A stretch of 15,724 bases of DNA from Microbacteriaceae bacterium (GCA_012719255.1 JAAYAS010000367.1:1-15724); one strand, 5' to 3'. Positions 1 to 6,762 are shown, numbered from the stretch's first letter. Notes: generated by a model from the letters alone, not told the origin. Translations and numbers: made by a program.

Positions 1-924
1 CTCGACCGGGAGGCCGGGCGGGTCGAGTCGGCGCCGGCGACGATCGCCGCCGAGACGACGGCGCTGCGTCAGGACCTCGGCCGGCTGCAGCAGCTGCACC
101 GGGATTCGTCGGGCCGGTTCTCCCTCGACCCGCAGCTGCCGGCGCTGATCGCCGAGACGACGCGGCTCGTCGACGGCGTCGACGGCGCCGGCGGCCGGCA
201 CCCGAACCCGCTCGGCACGCTCGAGCGGCTCGGCACCGCGGCCGCCGCGGTCGGCACGGCGCTCACCGGGGCGCTCGGCGCCCGGGAGCAGTACGACCGC
301 GCCGCCGCGCGGCTGCCGCAGGCGCTCGCAGCCGCGCGCGCCGAGTTCGACGCGGCGACGACGTTCATCACGACCCGGCGCGGCGCCGTCTCGTCGACCC
401 CGCGCACCCGGCTCGATCAGGCCGGTCAGCAGCTCAGCCGCGCCGAGTCGCTCGCCGGCGGCGACCCGCCGGCCGCCCTCGCCGCGGCGAACGAGGCGAC
501 CGAGCTCGCCCGCGCGGCGCTGCGGGCCGCCCAGCAGGAGGTCGACTCGGTGTACGCCGCCCAGCGGCCGGCCTTCGGCGGCGGTGCGGGCTACGGCGAC
601 TACCGCCATGGCTACGGCCGGTCGGGGGCGTTCGACGACCTCGGCAGCGCGATCCTCGGCGGCATCATCGGCGGCATCCTCTCCGACGGCGGCGGCTCGC
701 GCCGCAACGACCGCGGCCGCGGCGGGTTCGCCGGTTTCGGCGGCTCGGGCGGCTCCGGCTCGTCCGGCGGCTGGTTCGGCGGCGGCTCGCGGAGCGGCTC
801 GCGCGGCTCGCGCGGGAGCTTCGGCTCGTCGGGCGGCGGCCGGCGACGCACCTCCTCCGGCGGCGGCTTCCGCTCGTCGTCGGGCGGCGGCTTCCGCTCC
901 TCCGGCGGCGGCCGGCGCCGCTGA
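1..924 (+). CDS. TPM-domain-type envelope protein, C-terminal part (5' end outside window)
   Basis: The frame is open from base 1 to the TGA at 922-924, giving 307 visible residues; the start lies upstream. Visible residues 1-180 are Ala/Glu/Gln/Arg-rich and helical in character, probably coiled coil (for example the stretches around LRQDLGRLQQLH and RAALRAAQQEVDSVYAAQ). A short hydrophobic Gly/Ile patch (AILGGIIGGIL, about residues 216-226) follows. The tail, about residues 235-307, is Gly/Ser/Arg-rich with repeated SSGGGFRSS units and ends in RRR. Known of the family: actinobacterial TPM (YgcG-like) proteins have a secreted TPM domain, a membrane helix, a long helical region and just such a Gly/Ser/Arg tail, and often sit next to pspA. 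The TPM domain itself is not in view, so the assignment rests on the tail and on pspA 96 bp downstream. The function is unproven; a membrane-stress role is inferred from the neighbour. Confidence 0.7.
   Translation, partial: LDREAGRVESAPATIAAETTALRQDLGRLQQLHRDSSGRFSLDPQLPALIAETTRLVDGVDGAGGRHPNPLGTLERLGTAAAAVGTALTGALGAREQYDRAAARLPQALAAARAEFDAATTFITTRRGAVSSTPRTRLDQAGQQLSRAESLAGGDPPAALAAANEATELARAALRAAQQEVDSVYAAQRPAFGGGAGYGDYRHGYGRSGAFDDLGSAILGGIIGGILSDGGGSRRNDRGRGGFAGFGGSGGSGSSGGWFGGGSRSGSRGSRGSFGSSGGGRRRTSSGGGFRSSSGGGFRSSGGGRRR
859..899 (+). repeat. Two 17-bp direct repeats, 24-bp period, in the Gly/Ser/Arg tail
   Basis: The 17-mer GGCGGCGGCTTCCGCTC occurs at 859-875 and again at 883-899, exactly 24 bp apart. 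This encodes two tandem copies of an eight-residue unit (consensus GGGFRSSS) at the C-terminus of the TPM-type protein. The period is in frame, so gain or loss of units would change tail length without a frameshift. Confidence 0.75.
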
Positions 925-1008
925 CGCCCACTCGCCCGACCGACCCAGCCGCCGTTCAGCCGCGGCGACCATCCTGGCCGCGAAGCGCCCCGCGACCGGC
1001 CCCATCCG

Positions 1009-1014
1009 AAGGAG
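1009..1014 (+). promoter_or_regulatory. Shine-Dalgarno of pspA
   Basis: AAGGAG at 1009-1014 lies 6 nt before the ATG at 1021 and fixes that start. It is one of the few strong ribosome binding sites in the window; most other starts lack one. The 96-nt gap from the preceding stop (925-1020) shows no convincing promoter or terminator to me. Confidence 0.8.
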
Positions 1015-1020
1015 CACCCC

Positions 1021-1758
1021 ATGGCACAGAAGCAGTCGATCTTCGGCCGCATCACGCAGCTGCTGCGCGCGAACATCAACAACCTCATCGATCAGGCGGA
1101 GGACCCGCAGGTGATGATCGACCAGCTCATCCGCGACTTCTCGGCGAACATCAACGACGCCGAGGCCGCGATCGCGCAGACGATCGGCAACCTCCGGATG
1201 ATGGAGGACGACGCCCGCCAGGACGAGCAGGACGCCCGCGAGTGGGGGCAGAAGGCGCTCGCCGCCTCGCAGCGCGCCGACGGCTACCGCGCCGAGGGCG
1301 ACGCCGCCTCGGCCGACCGCTTCGACCAGCTCGCGCGCGTCGCGATCGAGCGGCAGCTCGCCGAGGAGGCGAACGTGCAGCGCGCCGCCCCGCAGATCGC
1401 CGCCCAGACCGAGGTCGTCGACCGGCTGAAGACCGGTCTCGAGGGCATGCGCGGCAAGCTCGACGAGCTCATCTCGAAGCGCGACGAGCTCGCCGCCCGC
1501 GCGAAGTCGGCCGAGGCGCAGCGCCGCGTCAACGACGCGCTCTCGCAGATCGACGTGATGGACCCGACCGCCGAGCTCGGCCGCTTCGAGGAGAAGGTGC
1601 GCCGCGAGGAGGCGCGGGTGCGCGGCCAGCAGGAGCTGCAGGCCTCGTCGCTCGACCGCCAGTTCGAGCAGCTCGAGGACCTCGGCCGCCTCACCGAGGT
1701 CGAGGCGCGGCTCGCCGCCCTGAAGTCGGGCGACGACCGCCCGAGCATCCAGCAGTAG
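1021..1758 (+). CDS. pspA: PspA/IM30 family membrane-stress protein
   Basis: This 245-residue protein belongs to the ESCRT-III-like PspA/Vipp1 family, which binds and stabilises stressed cytoplasmic membrane from the inner face. Residues 1-25 (MAQKQSIFGRITQLLRANIN and on) form the usual N-terminal amphipathic helix, followed by the family motif around NNLIDQAEDPQVMIDQLIRD. Nearly all the rest is charged helical coiled coil, including a long hairpin around residues 30-150 and a Glu/Arg-rich segment from about 180. There is no signal peptide or membrane segment. The length is within the family range (Escherichia coli about 222, mycobacterial about 270). The start is set by AAGGAG six bases upstream. 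The TPM-type gene lies upstream, and the next gene starts inside the stop codon, so the three are probably co-transcribed. Confidence 0.93.
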   Translation: MAQKQSIFGRITQLLRANINNLIDQAEDPQVMIDQLIRDFSANINDAEAAIAQTIGNLRMMEDDARQDEQDAREWGQKALAASQRADGYRAEGDAASADRFDQLARVAIERQLAEEANVQRAAPQIAAQTEVVDRLKTGLEGMRGKLDELISKRDELAARAKSAEAQRRVNDALSQIDVMDPTAELGRFEEKVRREEARVRGQQELQASSLDRQFEQLEDLGRLTEVEARLAALKSGDDRPSIQQ

Positions 1759-2135
1759 TGCTCCGGCGGCTGCTGCTCGACTCGCCGGTCTCGCGCGCCG
1801 GCTTCGCGTTCGCGACGGGGGTGGGCCTCGCCTGGGGCCTGCCGCTGTCGGTCGGCCGGGTGCGCCGCCACGGCGAGCTCATCGTCTGCTCGGGCCTGCC
1901 GTCGTGGGCGTTCCGCCGCGGCGGCGTCTGCGTCGGCCGGGTCTACCTCACCGACCGCAACGTCTCGCCGGCGATCCTCCGGCACGAGCTCGTGCACGTG
2001 CGCCAGTGGCGGCGCTACGGGATGCTCTTCCCGCTGCTCTACCTGCTCGCCGGCGTCGACCCGCTCCGCAACCGCTTCGAGATCGAGGCGGGCCTCGAGG
2101 ACGGCAACTACCTCCCCCGGCGCCGCGGCGGTTAG
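1758..2135 (+). CDS. Small HELVH metalloprotease-like protein of unknown function
   Basis: A 125-residue protein whose GTG start (1758-1760) shares one base with the pspA TAG stop (TAGTG), implying coupled translation. Residues 76-80 read HELVH inside RHELVHVRQW, a zinc-binding HExxH motif. E108 or E110 (RFEIEAG) is placed like a third, gluzincin-type ligand about 28-30 residues on. Two mildly hydrophobic stretches (about 14-31 and 89-100) flank the motif. C44 and C58 are the only cysteines, too few for an iron-sulfur cluster, so any Fe-S name for such a protein would be doubtful. It lacks the full fold of a classical M48 or M56 peptidase and may be a minimal membrane-associated peptidase or a non-catalytic relative. 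Its stop overlaps that of the convergent amidase gene. The reading frame is well supported; the function is unknown. Confidence 0.8.
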   Translation: MLRRLLLDSPVSRAGFAFATGVGLAWGLPLSVGRVRRHGELIVCSGLPSWAFRRGGVCVGRVYLTDRNVSPAILRHELVHVRQWRRYGMLFPLLYLLAGVDPLRNRFEIEAGLEDGNYLPRRRGG

Positions 2136-3565
2136 CGCGCGAACGGCAGCTTCGCGCTCCAGTCGAGCTCGCGCTCGAGCTGGGCGGCGAGCCGCAGGAG
2201 CGTGATCTCGTCGCCCGGGCGGCCGATCGCCTGCACGCCGAAGGGCAGCGGATGCGCGGCCACCGGCATCGCGATCGCGGGCAGGCCGGCGACGTTGACG
2301 TAGCTCGTGTACGGCGTGTAGCGGCACTGCTGCTCGAAGTTCCGCTCGCCGTCCTCGGCGTCGTACCAGCCGATCGGCCGCGGCGGCATCGCGAGCGCGG
2401 GGGTGAGCACGACGTCGACCTCGGCGTAGTCGGCGATGATCGACCGCTCGAAGCGGGCGAGCGTCGCGAGCGCCGCGGCGAGCCGGCCTGCGCCCCGCTC
2501 GCGGCCGGTGCGCACGAGCCAGGCGGTGAGCGGCTCGACGCGCTCGAGCGCCTCGTCGTCGAGGGGCAGCGAGGCGGCCCCGCCCATCCACACCTCGCGG
2601 AACGCGTCGAAGTACTCGGGGAACGGCGACGGCGCGAGCTCGACGACGCGGTGGCCGAGCCGGCCGGCGAGCTTCAGGGTGTCGTGGAGCACCGCCTCGG
2701 CCTCGGCGTCGAGCTCGATGCCGTAGTGCGTCGCCCACGGCGACCAGGTGTTCCAGCCGATGCGCAGCGGCCGCACGTCCCGCTGCAGCGCGTCGAGGTA
2801 CGAGGCCTCGCCGCCGGGTGCGGTGAGCGCGTGCCGGTCGGCGGGCCGGCCGCCCGGGCCGCGGGCGATCATGCCGTCGAGCAGCAGCGCGGCGTCGGCG
2901 ACCGTGCGGGCGATCGGGCCGGCGACGGTGAGGCCACCGAGCGCGTCGATGCCGCTGCCGTCGGGCACGCGGCCGCGGGAGGGTTTGAGGCCGACGAGGC
3001 CGCAGGCGGCGGCCGGGATGCGGATCGAGCCGCCGCCGTCGGAGCCGGGCGCGAACGGCAGGAGGCCCGCGGCGACCGCGACGGCCGCGCCGCCGCTCGA
3101 GCCGCCGGGGCCGAGGTCGGTGTCCCAGGGGTTGCGGGCGACGCCGCCCGGCAGCAGGTTCTCGGTGTAGCTCGGGAAGCCGAACTCGGGGGTGTTCGTC
3201 TTGCCGAGCGACACTCCCCCGGCGGCGTCCATCGTCGCGACGAGCGGCGACGAGACCTCCGGCACGTGGCCGGTCATCGCGAGCGAGCCGTAGCCCGAGG
3301 GCACGCCGGCGCGGTCGACGAGGTCCTTGTCGCCGAAGGGCAGGCCGCGCAGCGGCGCATCGTGGCGGCCGCGGTCGTGGCCGTCGTCGAGTCGGGCGGC
3401 GCGCGCCCGCGCGTCGGCGCCGGTGACGACGACGAAGGCGCGCAGCTCGTCGTTGCGGGCGGCGATGCGCGCGAGGTAGTGGTCGGCGAGCTCGACCGCG
3501 GTGAGCTCGCCGGTGTGCAGCAGCTCGCGCTGCTCGACGGCGGTGAGTTCGTGCAGCTCGGTCAT
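2132..3565 (-). CDS. Amidase-signature family amidase
   Basis: This 477-residue enzyme carries the full amidase-signature core. K80 in PFGDKDL, the Gly-Ser box GGSSGG (residues 154-159, cis-serine S157) and nucleophile S180 in GSDGGGSIRIPA together form the Ser-cisSer-Lys triad. Spacing matches GatA-type enzymes (Lys79/Ser154/Ser178 in Staphylococcus aureus). The usual Thr in GSDTGGS is Gly here. The family hydrolyses amide bonds to acid plus ammonia. No gatB or gatC is adjacent, so this is more likely a stand-alone small-molecule amidase than the tRNA amidotransferase subunit; substrate unknown. No signal peptide, so cytoplasmic. The ATG at 3565 is preceded by TAGGCT plus six bases and no Shine-Dalgarno, suggesting a leaderless mRNA. 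A palindromic repeat array lies 65-215 bp upstream. Confidence 0.92.
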   Translation of the reverse strand: MTELHELTAVEQRELLHTGELTAVELADHYLARIAARNDELRAFVVVTGADARARAARLDDGHDRGRHDAPLRGLPFGDKDLVDRAGVPSGYGSLAMTGHVPEVSSPLVATMDAAGGVSLGKTNTPEFGFPSYTENLLPGGVARNPWDTDLGPGGSSGGAAVAVAAGLLPFAPGSDGGGSIRIPAAACGLVGLKPSRGRVPDGSGIDALGGLTVAGPIARTVADAALLLDGMIARGPGGRPADRHALTAPGGEASYLDALQRDVRPLRIGWNTWSPWATHYGIELDAEAEAVLHDTLKLAGRLGHRVVELAPSPFPEYFDAFREVWMGGAASLPLDDEALERVEPLTAWLVRTGRERGAGRLAAALATLARFERSIIADYAEVDVVLTPALAMPPRPIGWYDAEDGERNFEQQCRYTPYTSYVNVAGLPAIAMPVAAHPLPFGVQAIGRPGDEITLLRLAAQLERELDWSAKLPFAR

Positions 3566-3571
3566 GCGGCC

Positions 3572-3577
3572 AGCCTA
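3572..3577 (-). promoter_or_regulatory. Probable -10 box of a leaderless amidase transcript
   Basis: On the minus strand TAGGCT (3577 to 3572) is followed by GGCCGC and then the ATG at 3565. A TAnnnT hexamer 6-7 nt before the start codon is the usual arrangement of leaderless actinobacterial promoters. No clear -35 box is visible and there is no Shine-Dalgarno. Confidence 0.5.
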
Positions 3578-3628
3578 CGGCGCGGTGCTCCGCGGACCCC
3601 GGCACCGACGCTCGGCCACGCATCCGGA

Positions 3629-3790
3629 GCAAGTGGTCACCACCGGCGCGAAACCGCCCCCGCCGAGCGCAAGTGGTGACCACCGGCGCGGCCCTCGACC
3701 CCCGCAGTGGTCGACAACCGCGCGAACCCGAACCGATTCCGACCACCGCACCGCCGCGCCCCCGAACCAGTGGTCACCACCGGCGGGCCG
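3629..3790. repeat. Array of palindromic GTGGTnACCAC repeats between ung and the amidase gene
   Basis: The 270-nt gap 3566-3835 contains no supported gene but holds a repeat array. Perfect 5-1-5 palindromes occur at 3633-3643 (GTGGTCACCAC), 3673-3683 (GTGGTGACCAC) and 3770-3780 (GTGGTCACCAC). The first two are embedded in a 22-bp direct repeat GCAAGTGGTsACCACCGGCGCG (3629-3650, 3669-3690). A diverged copy, GTGGTCGACAAC, is at 3707-3718 and a right half-site, GACCAC, at 3741-3746. Successive copies are about 40, 34, 29 and 34 bp apart, close to three helical turns. The array could be an operator cluster for the amidase promoter (minus strand, 55 bp or more downstream in transcription), a REP-like intergenic element, or a processing/termination structure for ung. 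No poly-T tract is present, so it is not a classical intrinsic terminator. Confidence 0.8.
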
Positions 3791-3835
3791 GGGCCGGCAG
3801 CGGTGCGGTGCGGGGCCGCACGCCCGCGGCCGCGC

Positions 3836-4531
3836 TCAGCCGTCGACGCGCCAGTCGATCTCGGCGCCGCCCTGCTCGCGCAGCAGCGCGTTCGCGCGCG
3901 AGAACGGCCGCGAGCCGAAGAAGCCGCGCGAGGCCGACAGCGGCGAGGGGTGCGGCGACTCGACCGCCGGCACATCGGGGAGGAACGCCCGGCAGCGGCG
4001 GGCGTCGTTGCCCCAGAGCACGGCGACGAGCGGGCCGCCGCGCGCGGCGAGCGCCCGCAGCGCCCGCTCGGTGACCTCCTCCCAGCCGCGGCCGCGGTGC
4101 GAGGCGGGGCGGCCGGGCTGCACGGTGAGCGCCCGGTTGAGCAGCAGCACGCCCTGCTCGGCCCAGCGGCCGAGGTCGCCGTGCTCGGCGGGCGGGATGC
4201 CGAGGTCGTCGTGGAGCTCGCGGTAGATGTTCGCGAGCGAGCGCGGGATCGGCCGCACCTCGCGCTCGACCGCGAACGAGAGGCCGATCGGATGCCCGGA
4301 GGTCGGGTACGGGTCCTGGCCGACGATGACGACGCGCACCTCGTCGAAGGGCTGCGCGAAGGCGCGCAGCACGCGGTCGCCGGCGGGCAGGTAGCCGCGG
4401 CCGGCGGCGATCTCGGCGCGGAGGAAGCCGCCCATCGCGGCGATGCGGTCGCCGACGGGCGCGAGCTCGCGCGCCCAGCCCGCATCCACGAGCCCGTCGG
4501 CGGCGAGCTCGGCGAGGCCGCGGGCGGTCAT
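3836..4531 (-). CDS. ung: Uracil-DNA glycosylase (family 1)
   Basis: A 231-residue protein that removes uracil from DNA as the first step of base excision repair. The family-1 motifs are intact: the water-activating loop GQDPYP at residues 71-76 (catalytic D73), the uracil-stacking F86 in GLSF, LLN at 120-122 with the uracil-contacting N122, and the minor-groove loop HPSPLSA at 184-190 (H184, L188). Length is normal (about 220-230). The ATG at 4531 overlaps the stop of the upstream S51-like gene as ATGA (4528-4531), so translation is probably coupled and both genes share the promoter at 5278-5283. The GRIP-like ordering of motifs leaves little doubt about identity. Confidence 0.97.
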   Translation of the reverse strand: MTARGLAELAADGLVDAGWARELAPVGDRIAAMGGFLRAEIAAGRGYLPAGDRVLRAFAQPFDEVRVVIVGQDPYPTSGHPIGLSFAVEREVRPIPRSLANIYRELHDDLGIPPAEHGDLGRWAEQGVLLLNRALTVQPGRPASHRGRGWEEVTERALRALAARGGPLVAVLWGNDARRCRAFLPDVPAVESPHPSPLSASRGFFGSRPFSRANALLREQGGAEIDWRVDG

Positions 4532-5271
4532 GCGGCGTCGGCCCGGGCGCTCGCGACGACGACCCCCGAATCGGCGCCGGTGCACTGCCAGACCGAGCCG
4601 GCACCGAGGATGCGCAGGCCGTCGGCGCCGACCTCGAGGGCGGTGTCGTCGTCGACGGCGACGACGCGGTCGACGAGCTCGGCCTCGATGGCGGCGACGG
4701 CGAGGCCGACGCGGCCGTGCTGGGCGGCGTGCGGCACGATCGCGAGGTCGACGAGGCCGAGGCCCGGGCCGAGCCGCAGCTCGGGGTCGCCGGGGTCGGT
4801 GGTCTCGGGCGCGACGGCGACGCCGCCGATCTCGTGGCCGCCGAGCAGCGCGCGGTCGGCGGCGATCGCGGCCCCCGCGCCGACGCCGAAGTACGGCATG
4901 CCCTCGTGCACGCGGCGGCGCAGGTCGCCGGCGCGGTGGTCGAGGGCGGCGACGAGCGCGCCGGCCGGCCCGTCGGCGACGACGACGCCGTCGACGTCGA
5001 GCAGCTCGTGGCCGTCGAAGCCGAGCTCGACCTCGCCGCGGCCGTCGGTGTCGAGGCGGGCGACGAGCGGCACGAGCTCGAAGCGGCCGCCGAGCATCCG
5101 CTCGGCCTCGGCGAGGACCGATCCCGGGCGGGCGGCGGCGACGACCACGGCGATGCGCGGCGGCCGGTCGCTCGCGCGCTCCGCGCGGTGCGCGGCGGCG
5201 AGTTCGGCGAATCGGTCGACGAGCGGGCGGAGCGCCTCGGTGCGGGCGCCCCCGACGAGCATGACGGTCAT
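4528..5271 (-). CDS. Peptidase S51/cyanophycinase-like protein lacking the nucleophile Ser
   Basis: A 247-residue protein of the class-I-glutamine-amidotransferase-like fold. The cyanophycinase pattern is recognisable: an N-terminal VGGA strand, a strand-loop at DGVVVADGPAGALVAAL (where family members bind substrate), the nucleophile-elbow region at 128-135, then H181 in IVPHAAQHGRVGL and a C-terminal VDDDTALEV...ILGAGSV block. In active members the elbow reads GxSAGA; here it is GVGAGA with Gly at residue 131 in place of the serine. No other Ser or Cys is near. It is therefore probably non-hydrolytic, perhaps a binding or sensor protein, although family-specific mechanisms cannot be excluded. 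The ATG at 5271 is supported by TACGCT-N6-ATG (leaderless). It is first gene of a two-gene operon with ung and diverges from metY. Confidence 0.8.
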   Translation of the reverse strand: MTVMLVGGARTEALRPLVDRFAELAAAHRAERASDRPPRIAVVVAAARPGSVLAEAERMLGGRFELVPLVARLDTDGRGEVELGFDGHELLDVDGVVVADGPAGALVAALDHRAGDLRRRVHEGMPYFGVGAGAAIAADRALLGGHEIGGVAVAPETTDPGDPELRLGPGLGLVDLAIVPHAAQHGRVGLAVAAIEAELVDRVVAVDDDTALEVGADGLRILGAGSVWQCTGADSGVVVASARADAA

Positions 5272-5447
5272 CCCGACAGCGTAGGCGGCGCGGGTGTGTC
5301 GTTCTATGACGTCCGCCGAGCGCGGCCCGCCCGGATGCGCCCATCATTGGCGCAGACCTCCTCAGTCACGTCCCGCTCGCGGCGCCCCGCGCCCGCGAGC
5401 AGTCCACCACCGGGCCGCACGGCCCCGTCCCCGAAGGCGACACGATC
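5272..5447 (+). promoter_or_regulatory. metY upstream leader with three candidate hairpins
   Basis: This 176-nt divergent spacer has a -10-like TATGAC at 5305-5310 on the plus strand. Downstream are three inverted repeats: TGCGCC/GGCGCA (5336-5341 with 5349-5354, 7-nt loop), GCTCGCGG/CCGCGAGC (5375-5382 with 5393-5400, 10-nt loop) and GGGCC/GGCCC (5412-5416 with 5421-5425, 4-nt loop). GAAGG at 5433-5437 is the likely metY Shine-Dalgarno. A 38-codon frame runs from ATG 5335 to a TGA (5449-5451) that overlaps the metY ATG as ATGA, but it has no ribosome site and no Met or Cys run. I looked for the GGCAACC core of SAM-I/SAM-IV riboswitches and did not find it. Stable hairpins are common by chance at this GC, so a regulatory role is possible but unproven. 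Confidence 0.3.
5278..5283 (-). promoter_or_regulatory. Probable -10 box of a leaderless S51-like/ung transcript
   Basis: On the minus strand TACGCT (5283 to 5278) is followed by GTCGGG and the ATG at 5271, the same TAnnnT-N6-ATG layout as at the amidase and guaB1 starts. It would drive the S51-like gene and ung, divergent from metY. Confidence 0.45.
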
Positions 5448-6752
5448 ATGACCCAGCGTTTCGAGACCCTGCAGGTGCACGCCGGCGCGCAGAGCGACCC
5501 GAGCACCACCTCGGTGGTCACCCCGATCCACCAGACCACCGCGTACGAGTTCCGCAGCGCCGAGTCGGCGGCGAACCTCTTCGCCCTCACCGAGGCGGGC
5601 AACATCTACACCCGCATCACCAACCCGACCACCGATGTGCTCGAGCAGCGCGTCGCGGCGCTCGAGGGCGGCACCGCCGCGCTCGCGGTCGCCTCGGGCC
5701 AGGCGGCCGAGCACTACGCGATCCTCAACATCGCCGAGGCGGGCGACCACATCGTCTCGTCGACGTCGATCTACGGCGGCACGTTCAACCTCTTCAAGTA
5801 CTCGCTCGCGAAGCAGGGCATCGAGGTCACCTTCGTGCTCGACCAGAACGACCCCGAGGAGTGGCGCCGCGCGGTGCGCCCGAACACGAAGGCGTTCTTC
5901 GCCGAGACGATCGCGAACCCGGCGGTGACCTTCCTCGACATCGCGGCGATCGCCGACGTCGCCCACGAGGCCGGCCTGCCGCTGATCATCGACAACACGG
6001 TGGCGACGCCGTACCTCATCCGCCCGTTCGAGCACGGCGCCGACATCGTCGTGCACTCGGCGACGAAGTACCTCGGCGGGCACGGCGCGGTGCTCGGCGG
6101 CGTCATCGTCGACGGCGGCTCGTTCCCCTGGTCGGAGCACGCCGAGCGCTTCCCCGGCCTCACCGAGCCCGACCCCTCGTACAACGGCCTCAGCTACACG
6201 GGCGCGGTCGGCGACGGCGTCGCCTACATCATCAAGGCCCGCACCCAGCTGCTGCGCGACCTCGGCGCGTCGATCGCGCCGGCCTCGGCGTGGCAGCTGC
6301 TGCAGGGCATCGAGACGCTGAGCCTGCGGATGGAGCGCCACGTGCAGAACGCGCAGGCGGTCGCCGAGTGGCTCGAGCGCCACCCGCAGGTGGTGTCGGT
6401 GAACTACGCGGGCCTGCCCTCGAACCCGTCGCACGCGCTCGCGCAGAAGTACGCCCCGAACGGCGCCGGCGCGCTGTTCTCGTTCGAGCTCGCGGGCGGC
6501 CTCGACGCCGGCCGCCGCCTCGTCGAGTCGGTCGAGCTGTTCAAGCACGTCGTGAACATCGGCGACGTCCGCTCGATCATCACCCACCCGGCCTCCACCA
6601 CCCACGCGCAGCTCACCCCCGAGCAGCAGCTGCAGGCGGGCGTGCAGCCCGGGCTCGTGCGCCTGTCGATCGGCATCGAGCACGTCGACGACCTCATCGC
6701 CGACCTCGAGCAGGCGATCGCGAAGGCGGCGGGCGGCGGCGCCGCCGAGTAG
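5448..6752 (+). CDS. metY: O-acetylhomoserine aminocarboxypropyltransferase (sulfhydrylase)
   Basis: A 434-residue PLP enzyme of the Cys/Met metabolism family. It converts O-acetyl-homoserine and sulfide to homocysteine and acetate, direct sulfhydrylation. Visible motifs are YTRITNPT (54-61, phosphate-binding Tyr/Arg from the neighbouring subunit), the SGQAAEHYAI loop, D182 in IIDNT (pyridine nitrogen), the Schiff-base lysine K207 in VHSATKYLGGHG, and HPASTTHAQLT with R405 (LVRLSIGIE) for substrate carboxylate. Length (about 430) and the insert around FPWSEHAERFPGLTEPDPSY favour MetY over cystathionine gamma-synthase/lyase (about 380). Substrate choice is supported by metX directly downstream. 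The start has GAAGG 10 nt upstream. Cytoplasmic, normally a homotetramer. Confidence 0.95.
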   Translation: MTQRFETLQVHAGAQSDPSTTSVVTPIHQTTAYEFRSAESAANLFALTEAGNIYTRITNPTTDVLEQRVAALEGGTAALAVASGQAAEHYAILNIAEAGDHIVSSTSIYGGTFNLFKYSLAKQGIEVTFVLDQNDPEEWRRAVRPNTKAFFAETIANPAVTFLDIAAIADVAHEAGLPLIIDNTVATPYLIRPFEHGADIVVHSATKYLGGHGAVLGGVIVDGGSFPWSEHAERFPGLTEPDPSYNGLSYTGAVGDGVAYIIKARTQLLRDLGASIAPASAWQLLQGIETLSLRMERHVQNAQAVAEWLERHPQVVSVNYAGLPSNPSHALAQKYAPNGAGALFSFELAGGLDAGRRLVESVELFKHVVNIGDVRSIITHPASTTHAQLTPEQQLQAGVQPGLVRLSIGIEHVDDLIADLEQAIAKAAGGGAAE

Positions 6753-6755
6753 GCT
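6750..6755 (+). promoter_or_regulatory. Probable -10 box of metX overlapping the metY stop codon
   Basis: TAGGCT (6750-6755) begins with the metY TAG stop and lies 7 nt before the metX ATG at 6763. No Shine-Dalgarno is present in the 10-nt metY-metX gap, so metX may be read from its own leaderless transcript in addition to the metY mRNA. Confidence 0.4.
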
Positions 6756-6762
6756 CTCGTCG

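Noticed and set aside
965..1008. Terminator hairpin between the TPM-type gene and pspA
   Set aside because: Only an imperfect GGCCGCG/CGCGACCGGCC pairing is present, with no T-tract; it is not distinguishable from GC-rich background.
1284..3746. Very long open frames antisense or out of frame to the real genes (for example the 820-codon minus frame here, and similar frames at 6969-9560 and 12861-14321)
   Set aside because: They are Arg/Ala/Pro- or Gly/Val/Asp-rich shadows caused by extreme third-position GC and overlap genes with clear motifs; none shows a recognisable domain of its own.
3633..3780. CRISPR array
   Set aside because: The repeat core is only 11 bp, copies are diverged, spacing is irregular (29-40 bp) and no cas gene is in the window.
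3501..4226. A plus-strand gene across the ung-amidase spacer
   Set aside because: The frames there run through ung and the palindromic repeats, have low-complexity Arg/Ala/Ser translation and no start signal.
5320..5447. SAM riboswitch before metY
   Set aside because: The conserved GGCAACC-type core and the multi-helix order of SAM-I/IV are not visible, so no known class is claimed.
5335..5451. 38-codon upstream frame as an annotated leader-peptide gene
   Set aside because: It has no ribosome site, no Met or Cys run, and a Pro/Ser/Arg composition typical of shadow frames; kept only as part of the leader observation.
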